Shown here piece by piece: positions 46,240-59,172 of a stretch of DNA of 64,000 nt. A program made the translations under genes and the position numbers. The notes under the pieces were generated by a model, which did no database searches, was not told where the DNA came from, and saw only the letters and a program-made list of their open reading frames with translations. Source of the DNA: Lepidurus packardi (taxonomy: Eukaryota > Arthropoda > Branchiopoda > Notostraca > Triopsidae); assembly GCA_023053545.1 (NCBI GenBank), contig JAKZAN010000002.1, positions 7,374,790 to 7,438,789 of the forward strand. Direction: 5' to 3'. The number at the start of each line of letters is the position of its first letter. Within the stretch, counting starts at the first letter, position 1.

Positions 46240-47855
46240 CTAAGTCCAGTACTGTTCCGACCCAACATCAACGCAATCTCTAAACCTTACAGTATGAGAA
46301 CTGCCATCATTAAAGGTGAATACCACTTGCTCAAAGTCTTCAATTCGCCTACCAAGATCAAAGGCAAAATAAGGGTTATCTCCCCTGTGCGACCCGGACT
46401 GTCCACCCAAGTAAGCTCCTGTAACAATCTTCCCCCCGGTGTTGAGGAGTCCAATGTTCCGGTAGTAAGGATTGTTAGTCCCAGTTCCAGGCTTATAGAA
46501 ACACTGGTTGTCACCACCGAGCAGTGGATTTTTGGTGGTCATTTGTACGCTGCATCTGGCCTGTCCAGGGGGTTGATTGTTTGTAGCAAGTGGCCTGAAA
46601 GGAAAATGTATTCATTGACGTTTTTTCATTGTGAAGCAACAATCAGTTAAAACAAAGGTGGGAGGAAAAACAACCCATTCTGTGTACAGAAAGGACTTTT
46701 GTATCATTATAGTAATAGGAGGATAAGGGAGGAGAGGGATTCATGAAATTATATTCTAAACGATTTTTGTATGGTATGTACATACCAAGTCGCCCTTGAA
46801 TAAAGATCCAGGCCTCCTCCATAGTTCGAATTGGTGATGATAATATTCATAGCACCATGTCCACAATCAATTTTTAAAACGTGCCCGCACAGATCGGGTT
46901 TGAACTTCAGGTGCCCAAGCTCCGCAATGTCACCAAGCGCAAATGGGTATGTTACTGCATAGTCCCTTGCTGGCAAAGCACAGGCATCGCCTCCTCCGTT
47001 GACATGCCGGGTGGCCAAAACGTTGTAAAGAATAGGTCCAACACCATTATCACCTGAATATTCCACTACGCCACAAACCATATTGTAATCACCTGTATAG
47101 AAAGCATCGTTCTTGGTTGCCCCTCCATTTTTCATCCAGCATGTTCCGCCATTGTACTTTGTCCAAGTGAAATGCGTGCAATCTCTGGTGGCAGCACATT
47201 TCCCACCACATTCACTTGATGACACTTGAGCATTAGTAAAATCACCACCGTGAAAGTCGCAAGCCGGGGCCCAATTGTTACCATTCCAGTTAATTGGAGT
47301 AGATTCAATTACGCCACAAACCATGCTGTAATCACCTGTATAGAAAGCATCGTTTTTGGTTGCCCATCCATTTTTCATCCAACAGGTTCCGCCATTGTAA
47401 CCTGTCCAAGTGAAATGCGTGCAATCGCTGGTGACAGCACATTTCCCACCACAATCACTTGATGACACCTGAGCATTAGTAAAATCACCACCGTTGAAGT
47501 CGCACGCCAGGGCCCAGTTGTTACCACCCCAGTTAATCCCCGAGGTAGCAGACAGTGCTTCTGTTTTGGCGGCTTTGAAACCTTTTGATGATGGATCAAT
47601 TTCCAATGGACTACTATTTGAGGAAATGTCTGTCTTCATCCAACAGGTTCCGCCATTGTCAGGTACCCAAGAGAAATGTGTACAACTAGAGGTTATATCA
47701 CATGTCTGGCCACAGTCATCTGGTGTCATCTTCCTGTTACCAGAACCGCCGTCATCGGTATCGGATACCATAGACCAACCCTTGCCAAACAAGGCTTCGC
47801 AATTTTCGAGAATTAATCCCACGAGAAGTAGCAAAGTCCCATGCTTGAGAAACAT
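46240..47855 (-). CDS. Secreted PAN/apple-repeat protein with C-terminal beta-barrel-like domain
   Basis: Two exons, 47855-46786 and 46594-46240, give 474 aa. The N-terminus MFLKHGTLLLLVGLILENCEA is a signal peptide. Three PAN/apple-like modules follow, at about residues 22-100, 107-187 and 188-270, each with the motif DCGxxC...CTHFxW...NGGTCWMK; modules 2 and 3 are almost identical and have an 81-residue period. The C-terminal part (from about residue 275) has LCGHVLKIDCGHG, ITNSNYGGGLDLYSRATW and, in exon 2, a Cys-containing Gly/Asn-rich region ending GSEQYWT. I read this as an expansin/RlpA-like double-psi barrel with moderate confidence. PAN modules bind protein or carbohydrate; a secreted lectin-like or wall-binding role is inference. 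The gene could be lineage-restricted or horizontally acquired. The phase-2 intron closes the frame exactly. Confidence 0.82.
47075..47560 (-). repeat. 243-bp tandem coding duplication inside the PAN gene
   Basis: Two adjacent 81-codon units (boundary near 47318) are very similar even at third positions, including long shared stretches such as tcacctgtatagaaagcatc, indicating recent duplication or gene conversion. Confidence 0.8.
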
Positions 47856-48334
47856 TCTCCCAAATTAGGTTCACCTATTAAAAAAGTAAATTTTATAATA
47901 TACGCTTTAAAAAGTAGCCGTATTCGCTAGTGGGTGAGTAAATATCTTCGTTCTTGCAACAGCTCGTTATTTATATGTCAGTAATCTGCTGATACAGTTC
48001 TTTGTAAATGCGAGCCTCGTGTAAGAAAAACGTGCGAAACCGGTGCTAGATCAGCAAGAACTTACGTGAGCATCTAACTTGCTTCGTCAAACGTCATGCG
48101 TAATTAAAAAGAGCAAATCATGCACAAAATTCGGAGAATATAAATTTTCAGCCGTGGTCAAATTGGCGGAAAACCTGTCTTCCTTGGTCTCCATCAGCTC
48201 AAACACAATACGGTCAGGCAAGTACTTTTTGGAGAAAGGTATGAAAAAAATAACAGCTACAATATTTCATTTTCCAGTTCCTTCTTTGTAAACTAGACAA
48301 AATTTGTTGTAACAAACTCCAAAATAAAGGTGTG

Positions 48335-48655
48335 TCATCGTTGAAACTTATAGTTATACAACCTTTTTTCTTGACTTGTCCAGAAACAATTCGCCAACTC
48401 GATTTGGCGAGTATACGCCGCTATTGATATGCCACACAAGCCAATAGTGTGCATCAGGCGAATCACCTTTTCCCGTGACAGACCAGACGAAAGGATACCG
48501 GCCGACAATAAAATATTTCCTACTGCCTGTTTCCTTATGTAAGGTTGTAAATTCCACTCCCTAATATACTTAAAGAGGTTATCATAACTCAACACGTGTA
48601 CCTGGCAATTACCAATCGCGGGCAAGTGTCTCTTTCCCTCAACTGTCCCTTTCAT
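48335..48655 (-). pseudogene. Possible DNA-transposon-derived fragment
   Basis: A 106-codon open frame includes NLFKYIREWNLQPYIRKQAV and GNILLSAGILSSGLSREKVI, then RLMHTIGLCGISIAAYTRQI. The pattern 'GN-LLSA-ILFSG ... K ... -LGL-FIS-TTY-R' is familiar to me from uncharacterised animal transposon proteins. There is no catalytic region, no splice structure and no start context, so it is at best a remnant. Low confidence. Confidence 0.3.
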
Positions 48656-49364
48656 CGAACTTCAGCCTGGCTCTTCATCATCCATTGAACAAATTACTTA
48701 AATTATTTCTTGTTGTTTTCAAGATTGTCTGCCGAATCCCAAGTCAACTTTTGGATGTCAGAGGGTTGTCGAGATCGAGGTAAGAGAACCTCTTTTCTTT
48801 CTCTAAGTCGTTGGTTAAAACATAAAAGTTTAATTTTGAGGAAATTTTCCGTCTCTTTTGTATTTTTCAAAATCATTTTTCATGAAGATTATTGAAATTT
48901 CAAACTACTCATTTTATTTTTGTTGAATTTGAATGCTAAGATGAAGAATTTTCTAGAAGTTTTAAAAGATTCAGAAAGTGTTTTTGGTTGCAAAGAAAAT
49001 ATAAGTTTAAAGGTTTAGTTTTTAACTACTTTGTATAATTTTCGTAGGAGCTTTTTTTCTACTTTACGTTTCCTTGCAGGACCGTGGGTAAAATTGACCG
49101 ACTAAAGTGTGTGGAAGGTGGCGGAAAGGGGAGGACAATTGGATGTTGCGACGTTCATACTATGTGCCAAAGCGAAAAAAAGGAAGAAGTGAAGTCGACT
49201 TGGCCAACGTCTCAAACGTGTTCAGCTTGTGTTGTTGTTTTTTATTTGTCACCAGAAGTCTACAGACGCGAATCTGGACATGTTTTAGCCTTCTCAAAAG
49301 TGAAGTGGCTTTTCATGCGTTTTTTATTTTCATACTCGTTTGGGGTGCTGTACTCTGCGGATGG

Positions 49365-49460
49365 GTTTGTGGGCATCAACAATTATTTGTAAGTTTTGAA
49401 CATTTTGTTAACGTTTGTGGGCCTCAACAATTATTTGTAAGTTTTGAAAATTTTGTTAAC
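49365..49460. repeat. 48-bp direct duplication
   Basis: gtttgtgggcatcaacaatt and the following bases to gttaac are repeated immediately, with a few substitutions (49365-49412 and 49413-49460). Confidence 0.85.
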
Positions 49461-49739
49461 GTATTGCTTTCATGCGTACTGATACTTTTTCTATTTTTTT
49501 CTAATTTTTGGGAACACGCAATCCTGTGCCAACAACTCCTTACGAACCGAACGGTTTCAATTTTAAGGTCTTTTTGGAGCTTCAGAGTAATGGTAGTAAC
49601 ACTTCAAATTTACATTTATAAGTTTTAAATACTCAATATATTTCTCTTCCATGCAAAGCAAATTGAATCCTATTTTGAACTTACCAACACGTCGGTCTGT
49701 TGTCCGAAGGTATCAGTTCGTCTGTCGAATTGCTTATTT

Positions 49740-50515
49740 CTACAGCCAAGTTGTTACCACGATCAAGGTTATAGTTAAGGGATTGTGCCGTTTTAACAAT
49801 GGAAGAGCTTGTGCCAAGTCCGTAACTACACCAATCACTAGATAATATGTTTATCTGCCATGTGTTTATATGGATTTCAGAACTAATGTGTTTAACGTAG
49901 GTGTTTAGTTTAACGTTCATGGCGTTCTGATTTCAGTTCGAATTATTATTTTCTTTATTATTTTTTTAGGAGACACCCTTAATTCTTCGCCTGTTCTGCA
50001 AATGAAGCTGAGAGAACCACATGGTACGTGGCTTGGTACATGGTATGGATAGCAAATGGCATGCCACGTGGGATAGTTATGTATGGGATTGAGGTAAGAT
50101 GGTTTAAAATATGTTTAATAGAATAGATCCGTAGTAATAAAAGAATAAAGTATGTCCTTTTCTCTTTATGTCGGGGTTGATGATGTAATTATTAAAACGG
50201 CTTAAAAATGTTTTAATCTCTGTGTGTTTAGCGAATGAATAGATACTTCTTGAACTCAATATCCTATTGGCTCCTCGGAGAGTTAGACACATGCTATTCT
50301 TCTGTGGAATTGTCCTTGTGTCTAGGACCAAGACTGTACCGCCATCAGGACGAAAATTATTGGGCTGTGGAGTTTTAACGCTAGAAAAACTTGTACCAAA
50401 TCCGTAACTGCGCCGAACCCTTTCATAATATATAATCTAGCATCTATTTTTATATGAATTTCAGACCTAATGTATTTACCGTAGGTGTTCTTTAACGGCT
50501 TTCTGGATTGAGTGT
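49740..50515. repeat. Pair of diverged ~180-bp repeats
   Basis: Copy 1 (about 49740-49925) and copy 2 (about 50335-50515) are in the same orientation and share blocks such as ttttaac..ctagaa/gga..cttgt.cca and tccgtaact.c.cc, then tatggatttcagaactaatg / tatgaatttcagacctaatg and cgtaggtgtt. On the minus strand both can read a YGxGTSxSxVKTxQ-like peptide, so they may be degenerate coding copies. Confidence 0.6.
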
Positions 50516-51411
50516 ACAGCAAGAGAAGAAGACTATTGAACCACCCTAAGTAAGATTTCTTGCTGGTTTCAATTACCACTGAATCTTCTGGCTGTGAATC
50601 TGGTGATTATATGCATTACCTTTCAGTTATTAACCTTCCAACTGCGGCTGGTATGTTTTAAGGCAGAATTGATACAGGGGAACGGTCCCGGTGCTCAGTA
50701 AAGCAGCTTTCGGTTCTATTTTGTGTGCTATTGTAAATTTTTCTAGAACTGGGTAGAATTGTAACGCTTGCTTTCGCAATCTTTTACTTTTCTTGTAAAA
50801 TTTATTCCTCACAAACATTGCTCTAGTGCTCCCAAATCTTTTGGAAACCTTTTTCTGTGACCAGCTCCAAAAATTGGATTCTAAAATGATACAAATGAGT
50901 TGTTTGGCTCTCCCCCACCCGCCCCGGAATGCCTTATTTGCTTATGTGTTGTACTCAAAAGGTTCACCGTAAAATCTAGTTCCAAAAATGTTCCTTTGTT
51001 GTACGTTTTGTAATTTTTTAAATAAAAGCGACAATTTGGAAAAATTCTTGCATGATTTTCAAAATATCCGCTAAAAGGGGTGTGTCCTCTAGAAAAGGGA
51101 CGAATCCTATTGGAGGATTGGGCCAAAAAGTGGGCGTGGCTCTTTTTCAAGCTGGAAAAGCGTTTTCAGGGCTTTTCTCCATAAGGAATAATGCTGTATC
51201 AAGGGGGTCCCCTTCAAAAATCGTGAAGAATGGAGAGCCTCGCCCCTTTTCCCTGTTCCCAACTCTCCTGCTCAGTTTCCTATCCCGATATTCATGCTCG
51301 TGATGCCGAAGCTTCACAATTTCGAATATAAGTATAGGAACCTTGCAGAGAAGGCATGAGGTACAGAGAAAGGGAGCCATTTAATATTTCGTTTTTTTTT
51401 ACGAAATAAAA

Positions 51412-51485
51412 TGCCTCGGCCGGGATTCGAACCGAGGACCTCTCGTTCCCCACGTCTGCATGTTAGCCATTCGGTTACACGCTTA
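51412..51485 (-). repeat. tRNA-like sequence (tRNA-derived SINE head or tRNA pseudogene)
   Basis: The minus strand has a perfect B box, GGTTCGAATCC (51433-51423), and a good A box, TAACCGAATGG (51477-51467), at tRNA spacing. The T arm has one mismatch and the presumed acceptor strands do not pair, so it is not a functional tRNA. An A9 run within a short inverted repeat (tttcgt/acgaaa) follows on its 3' side. Confidence 0.6.
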
Positions 51486-52228
51486 TATTTCATGCCTGTT
51501 GAAACTTCTATATATGAAACGTAGAGAGCAAGCAGGTTACGGTGTATGTGGGTAGCATCCATCATTTTGCGATTGATGAAGGTTACAGGGTTCGCATAAA
51601 ATGTATATAATGTATGGCTGTATGATACAGCCATACCTTATGTTGCCTAGAGGTTTGCATTTTATTATTTTCTTGGTGTATTTAAGAATGTAATAAAACA
51701 TCCTTATTTAATTTTGATTAACGAGTCAAAATCGGTATAAAATAATTACAAGGCCCTATGTTATCTTTAAATTATTTGTATTTAAGCTCACAAATACAAG
51801 ACAATTTTACACGGCAATAAGCATCCAAGGCAATTACCTAGCTGTGTAGATCCACTACGGTTAGATTAAAGAAATACATGTACTAGGTTAACCTACCGCA
51901 CCCTCTTTTGTACTAGTTCGTATTTCTTGAAGAGAGATGGTGAAATTTTGGCCACGGCTCTAGTCGGTGTTTGCGAGAGCTCTAGCGCCCTCCGGCTTCA
52001 TTCCTTGTATTACAAAGCTCCGACGTTGGATGTATACGTGCCAAAGCCGCCAAAGCGACATTTAGAGCTGCGGCTATAGATCGAAGAACCGGAAGGTCAA
52101 AAGAGTGACACAGACAAGGGTATCCAGCACCTCTTTTCTCTTGCACTCTGTGAGTAGTCGTGGTGATTTTGGAGTGAAGTAACCGGTCCTTTTTTCGTGT
52201 ACTTGGAATTCGCAAAAACTATCAAATC

Positions 52229-53200
<972 letters not shown>

Positions 53201-53614
53201 AATCTGTAAAATGTTAAGAAAGCCAAACGGAAAAAGAAACCGTCTCTCCCTTCCCCTCTCATTACCAGTCAAATTTGTCCTATGCTTGTAGCTCATTTAG
53301 CCGCTGTTTCGGTGTGGTTGTGTGTACAAGAATACAGGCATTTAAAATACAAATACTGTATAATAATCTAAAAAGACTGTTCTTTCTTGGGTAAAATCGC
53401 GTGAACTTCGCGGCAAGGCACACACACGACTCAACCCATCCACAGGGTTTCAAGTGGTATCACAGGAAACAAAGGCCTATGCATAGGCTTATACACACCT
53501 ACACGGAAAGTCACGCGGTATTTTTTCTTTGGACTCATTCTAAGCAGTCAAGAATTTCGATACAATAATCAATATTTCGTTGCTTTCTTCGTCAGTTATG
53601 TAAAAATTTAAGAC
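53201..53614. other. Convergent 3' spacer between Tpi and the chloride channel
   Basis: Must contain both 3' UTRs. No canonical AATAAA was seen for either gene in this stretch. Confidence 0.5.
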
Positions 53615-56600
53615 TCAACGCCGCAGGGCAGGAACAGGCGTAGTCTCTGTAGTGACAGTAGACGTGGATGAGCCTTCTTCTGATGATAAATCTTCCGATT
53701 GAGCTTGCGGGGGCGTGACCGTCCCAGTGTTGCTCAAACCAACTTCAATATCTGCCGGTGCTCCTGGCGAATGTTCTCTGTCCATTCGGCTTCCCAGATC
53801 CATGCTTGAACTACTCACTAATCCCATTGCGGAGACTCCTGAATTGACTTCTTCAATAGCTTTACGCAACTAGAAAACCAGAAACAGTTTAGGTTAAAAA
53901 CGTACGTTATAACTTCATTCAAAAGCCGCGTTCGTTTCGTACGTTCTACTTAAACTTAGACTAGCCAAAATTCCTTGACTTATGCTTATAAGCATTCATT
54001 TTAGTCTAAACTTTGAAAGTTTACGGAAGTCGACTTGGAAAGTCTCGATTCCAAAAAGAACGATTATAAGCAACATAATTATAATTATAAGAGGTGCTTG
54101 TTGAAAATAAGCAATATCTGAATTGTTTGTTTTACGAGTATGGATTTCAATAGTATGAAAAATTTTTCCATAGAATGAACAAATTATTGTTTTTCCCGTA
54201 GGCCAGTTAATTTCTACCATCTTGAATCAGGTTTTAGTATTATCCGGACAATTGAAGTCGTGGCTGAGGAAGATGTTGACATGATAATTGTCTCCCATTT
54301 GTTGTTTGCAACTTACGCTCGTGTTTCTTGTCCCAAATTCAATACTTCGATGGAAAAAATCGTCGCTTGCCGATTTAAATAATGTAAAAAACAATTCAAA
54401 ATACTATAAGTAGAGTATTCCTAAAAAGCACGCCGTCTCTCGGCATGCGCGTAATAAACAAAGAAAATAAATTTAAAAAAAGTTGGCGGGGTTAAGTTTA
54501 AGTCTGGACACATAAGTACTCGTGACTTGCCTGATTCAGACCAAAACGAAAAGTCTACTTTCAAAGTCAAAGTCGACTAGCTAAATCAAACGCTGATAAG
54601 CCCGAAGTTTACCAGTGTCGAAAGCTTATAAGTCTTGGGTAAACTTAAGTCAACTTAAAGTCGACTTAAACTTTCGCCAAACGAACGCTGCTAATCTAGC
54701 CAGGGAAAAATCTTACCTCTGACAGAGAAACTACTCCTATGAGACGACCTGTGGCTGTAACGTAGGCCAAATTGATTCCCAACAGACTAAACATCGAATG
54801 AACTTTAAGTAGAGAAGTTCGCTCGACCAACTGGAAGGGAGCGGGGTCCACGTGGCAGTGCAGTAAAGAGACTTCTCGGGACATTTCAGTTTCTTCCCAA
54901 GCTTTTTGCTCGTCAGGTGACATGTCGATCACTCTTTCACGGGGCTAAAGAGATCACATATCAATAAATCACAAGAACTGAATTCCAATTTAATGAAGTT
55001 TAAAATAGGCTTACCAGTTGCACTTTCTTGATGGAAGTGGGGCTGGTAGGAGTAGTTATTATGGTAGGAGTAAAAATTTCTGCAAGGGGCTGCTGGGGGG
55101 TTGTGTTAGCGTCTGCCAAAGTGGCCGCCTTGCGAAAGATAGCTTCGAAAGCTTGCCGTATCCGGCTTTCAGCTCCGGTTACAGTAGAATAAGGCGTCGT
55201 GACAGGTGACGTCATAGGACTCGCAGCCAGTTGCATCGTAAAAGAGTTGGTCTTCTTCAAAATGGACTTGCGAGGAAAAGCCCCTGAACGAAATCCACTA
55301 CTGCTTCCCACTGTCAACTATTTCGGAATTAAGCAAAATATATTAATTTATCAATACATAACTTCCACAAGAATAGATTTACTTGGTTCTCATCAGGCTC
55401 CTGGACGTTCAAGGAAGACTTCAAGAGATCATCAGGGGCGGGAACTACCTCAAAACGAGATGGGCGACGTTGCTCCAAGTTGGGAACCCCTTCTTCAACC
55501 GGCGGAGCAGGCAAAGCCAGCTGCATTCGCTTCAGATGTTCCTGAGCTCTAAAAAGTTAAATGTTAAGAAAAAATGTTTAAAATGCTAAATACGATGTTT
55601 CTTTTCAATCTTACTTCACTAGGGCTTCCACTTGCCATTGAGCCGCAACTTGCAGGCGTCGCTCGCGTCCAATATGTGTTTCGATGAGTCCAATGAGCTC
55701 GTGGCGTGGAATGGAGCCTAAGAGCACCATGGAAGTGGGGGAATCAACTAACGGGAACGCTCTCAATTTGCGTCCTTCTTTGAGAACCCGGCGCAAATCT
55801 GCATACGTCATGGCGTCCCAGACGTACTTGATATTGCGCACCATAAAGTCCTCCACAAAGATAGTGTACGCCCCGGCGCCCGTGGGAACAATGTCGGGCA
55901 AGTACGGCAGTTTCTTAATCATTATGATGGAATCGTACAGCGACGGCTGCAGCAACGTGGAAATGGCGTTGGCGACCAGGACGGCAATCATAACTGGGAC
56001 AATATGGTGGATTTGGCCCGTCATCTCGGAAATCACCACGCAAATGGAGATGGAATGTGTCACACCCGCCGAGAAGGCCGCTGCCCCGACGATGGCGTAA
56101 CCGCCAGGCAATATGGTGGACACAGCGGCGCCGTACCGCAAACCATCAGGAAACCACAGGTGCATGGCTTCTCCTACCATTCGCCCGAAAGCAGCTCCCA
56201 TCTTGAAGATCGGAATGACCGCCCCAGAAGGCACTGGCAAGGTCGTAGCCACGACGGTCAAGAAAAACTAGAGAAAGCGAGTCCAAACGAATGAATTAAG
56301 GCTTTCCTGTCGCAACAGAGAGAGAGCGTAAATTATTTACAGTTACGACGATAAAGATGCCCAGGTTGACGAAAACGGACGTGTTTGCCCGCTCAGTATT
56401 CTTCCAAAAGTTCACGATTGTGGCTTGCTCCACGGTCAAATCGTCACTATACCACGTAAAATTGGAAAAGAGGCTGATGATTTGCTGTTGCGTGGTCAGT
56501 TCAGAGGCCAAAAATTGGCCAAAACCCAACGGGAAATACAGGGAGCTTATGAACAAGGCCACAACTCCCGGATAAATAAACCGACTGTGAAAAACGTAAC

Positions 56601-59172
56601 GATTAGGCATTTCGTAACAACCAAAACTTTGTTTCTTTTGGGATAATTACTTTTTCTGGAGAAAGAAATTGATCTTCTTGTTTTTGCGCATAAAAAGGAC
56701 GTAATGACGGTGGCAGTAGATAAAACTAGCTCCGCAGAGACCTCCAAACGCTCTAAAAGAACAGGTTTATCGATGAAATAAGACAGAGAAATGTCTATGA
56801 ATGGCCCGAACTCACCCAACTAAGGCGTAGATGAAAAGCTCCTGGGGATCATAGGGAAAGTCGACTTGGAAACTGGTGCGGAAAATGGCAGTGATGGTTT
56901 CTTCTTTGCTGAACCAGTAAGCCAAAAGGCGGAACATAAGCGCTCCAAAGACGGCGGAAAAGAACCCGCGCCAGTAATTCCGGATTGCGAAATACACCGA
57001 AGTGACTTCAATCGAGAAAAGCACGCCTCCTATGGGCGCTGCAAAACAACAGGACACTCCCACGGCGCAGGCCGCAGCCAACATTTCGCTATTACGCGAC
57101 TCGTTTTCATAGATTCCGTGAAAGGAAGTGACCAACTGCGACAATAATGTCGCAATGATACTGGCAATGTGCACCAAAGGTCCTTCCTTCCCCAACGGCA
57201 TGCCAGAGCCCAAGGTAGCCGTCAAACCAACGGCCTTTGCGATCAGAGTCCGAAACGTCAAGTATTCTTTAAGCACCACGCCCCGCAAGATGGTTTTCAT
57301 TTCCGGAATTCCCGAACCTGCCAACAGAAAGGTCACTCTTATTAACACAATCTCCCAGTTTAAACGGTTCGCCATTCCCAAGATCATTCGAAACAACCTT
57401 AATAACAATACCTATAGCCTGCGGAGCGATAACGTGGACAAACCCGGCCGAAAAGAGGACCAGAAAGACGGGTAGACTGATCCAAGCCAGGTATTGCAAG
57501 GCCGGGTGAGTGGCCAAGTCCCTGAACATCCATATGCGTGCTGGTAAAACATACCCCAATTACCACAACGATAATCACCCGCTAGTAACGAGTAGTTTTA
57601 CCTTTGTTGGCCATGGAAATGCCGTAGTCCATGGTGAAACTGATCAGGGCCATAAGCACCCCGAGTAGGGCCAAGAAAACCCAATCCTCGCCGATTTTCG
57701 CAAAAGTATGCCTCCAAATGTAGGCCGTAGCCCGAAGCAATCGCGAAGTCCATTTCCCTCGGTAGCGCCTTAATTCCTTGGTCCTCAACTTATCGGCCGC
57801 TCGTCGCTCTTTCTCCACATCGCGTAACCTTTTGGCCTCTTCCTTGGCATACTCTCCCAGATCCCTTGTATAGCGACCATACATCTACAGCGACCACAAA
57901 ATAAGACGACGCAAAATCGTTATTTAATCTTTTTCTCGAGGGCATTTAATATTCGCCCATTAACGAAAAGTTAGAAAAAGAAGGGGAAGGGGAAGCAAGG
58001 TAGTGACGTCAACGCGGTATAGGAAACGGAAATTCCCTATACATATTTTTTTTTGCATGTCTTTGGAAAATTAGTTTCGGTTTCCTTGAGGACGGGCCTG
58101 TTTGTTGTACGTGTTTTGAAAGGAAGGCCACACGGAGAATGGAAGTGAAGACTCCATTCTTGACGTGAGGAGGCTTTCGACACACTACTTTTCAGTTTGC
58201 TGCCCATCCGAGCGGCCCATATTAGCACGGTATCCAATTCCATGGTATAGATGCTGCCTCACGCACTCGTCGCTTTTTCCCGAAAAGAAAGACACGTGAG
58301 GAGTTATCAAGTGAATAGACTTGATTATTCCCATTTATTCAATAAAATCAGACAGGGAAAAAACACGATCTGGAGCAAAAAATAAGAGAAGGTGCTAGGT
58401 GAGCCAGGCTACTTCTTTCAAGCAGTGAAAGAAACTTTGGGGCAATGAATGCTATTGGTTTATTCCACCTCGGGGAACACGTCACGGTACCAACCTGTAC
58501 CACGACCAAGGTAATGCCATCTCGCCATTTCCCGCAGGCCAAATCTCTCAAACTCGGAAAGTAGCAGCATCTCGTACGTAATGTGAGACAAGAAACAATG
58601 GTCTACCGTCTTCTTGCAGTTCGGGGTGTTGTTTATTTATTTACATTGTAAACGAGATTCAGGTCAAGATCACCGAGACTTAAATTTGCGGTCTAACTTC
58701 ATTCCTGAATGCAAATTTCAAGGTAATGAGTCGGGTTTTTACAATCCCCTTCCCTGTCTAACCGACAGTTAAATTAAAAGGAAAACAGGAGTGATTTCCA
58801 TTAATTGGATAGCCCAACCTCGGCGTATTCCTCAATTTTGTTCTATTTTTGCCGTTATTTAATCCGAAGATACGTGGACAAGACTCACGTGGAAATTCCT
58901 GCAGGGCTAAAATATTATCTAATCTCTCCCTATACGTTTTCCAGGACTTCCCCCCCCCCCCCCCCCAGCGAGCAAAAGAAACGCCGTAAACAGAGACAAA
59001 GGTACAAAAGAGATACAAGAAAGGCTCTATTGAGTGAACTGAGCGACAAACGCATTTCTGAAAGGAAAGAAAAGAACCAAAGACTTACCAAAGTATGTTG
59101 GTATCCTAGTTCCACTTCGGGCTGCATTCCCGTCATTGTCATGGCCGAGGAGGCTGAAGAGGCTGTTGCCAT
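53615..59172 (-). CDS. ClC-a: ClC-2-type voltage-gated chloride channel
   Basis: Eleven exons in transcription order: 59172-59089, 57884-57602, 57540-57412, 57317-56816, 56752-56651, 56584-56341, 56267-55615, 55548-55383, 55317-55015, 54944-54717, 53869-53615; 982 aa. Exon 1 ends with GYQHTL and joins [20 protein letters not shown], as in vertebrate CLCN2 (...YEQTLMYGRY...). Membrane core in exons 2-7, with the selectivity motifs GSGIPE and GKEGP (gating Glu), [12 protein letters not shown]-like [17 protein letters not shown], and [22 protein letters not shown]1 lies in exon 7, a Ser/Pro-rich linker in exons 8-9, and CBS2 in exons 10-11 ([27 protein letters not shown]). It is a plasma-membrane, inwardly rectifying chloride channel acting in epithelia and glia. 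All junction phases close. Intron 10 (53870-54716) carries a dispersed repeat. Confidence 0.95.
54265..54668 (+). repeat. Dispersed ~400-bp repeat, copy in the chloride-channel intron 10
   Basis: Shares long blocks with 26130-26526 in RYK intron 1, for example gataattgtctcccattt / gataattgtcttccattg, ttcttgtcccaaa, ggcggggttaagttta, gtcgactagctaaat and tcttgggtaaacttaagtc. It ends in a cluster of gtcgactt motifs. Inverted gtcgactt/gctt-ataagc motifs near 53940-54040 hint that this copy may extend left as a longer element with inverted ends. There is no coding capacity. Confidence 0.8.
57885..59088 (-). other. Chloride-channel intron 1
   Basis: 1.2 kb, with a palindromic CRE-like tgacgtca at 58004-58011 and a C run at 58951-58966. 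An alternative downstream start at the exon 2 methionine (57884) is possible, but exon 1 matches the vertebrate N-terminus. Confidence 0.45.

Larger units (their letters stand above)
47856..52228. other. 4.4-kb gene-poor region upstream of triosephosphate isomerase
   Basis: No complete gene seen. It contains a transposase-like open frame (48335-48655), a 48-bp direct duplication (49365-49460), a pair of diverged ~180-bp repeats (49740-49925 and 50335-50515) and a tRNA-like sequence (51412-51485). The part just before 52229 should contain the TPI promoter and 5' UTR; no TATA box is evident there. Confidence 0.5.

Noticed and set aside
49107-49628. 173-codon Phe/Cys-rich open frame
   Set aside because: Runs through a 48-bp tandem duplication and T-rich DNA; the composition mirrors the base composition and there is no conserved segment.
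51412-51485. Functional tRNA gene
   Set aside because: Boxes A and B are good but the seven-base acceptor strands do not pair and the T arm is mismatched.
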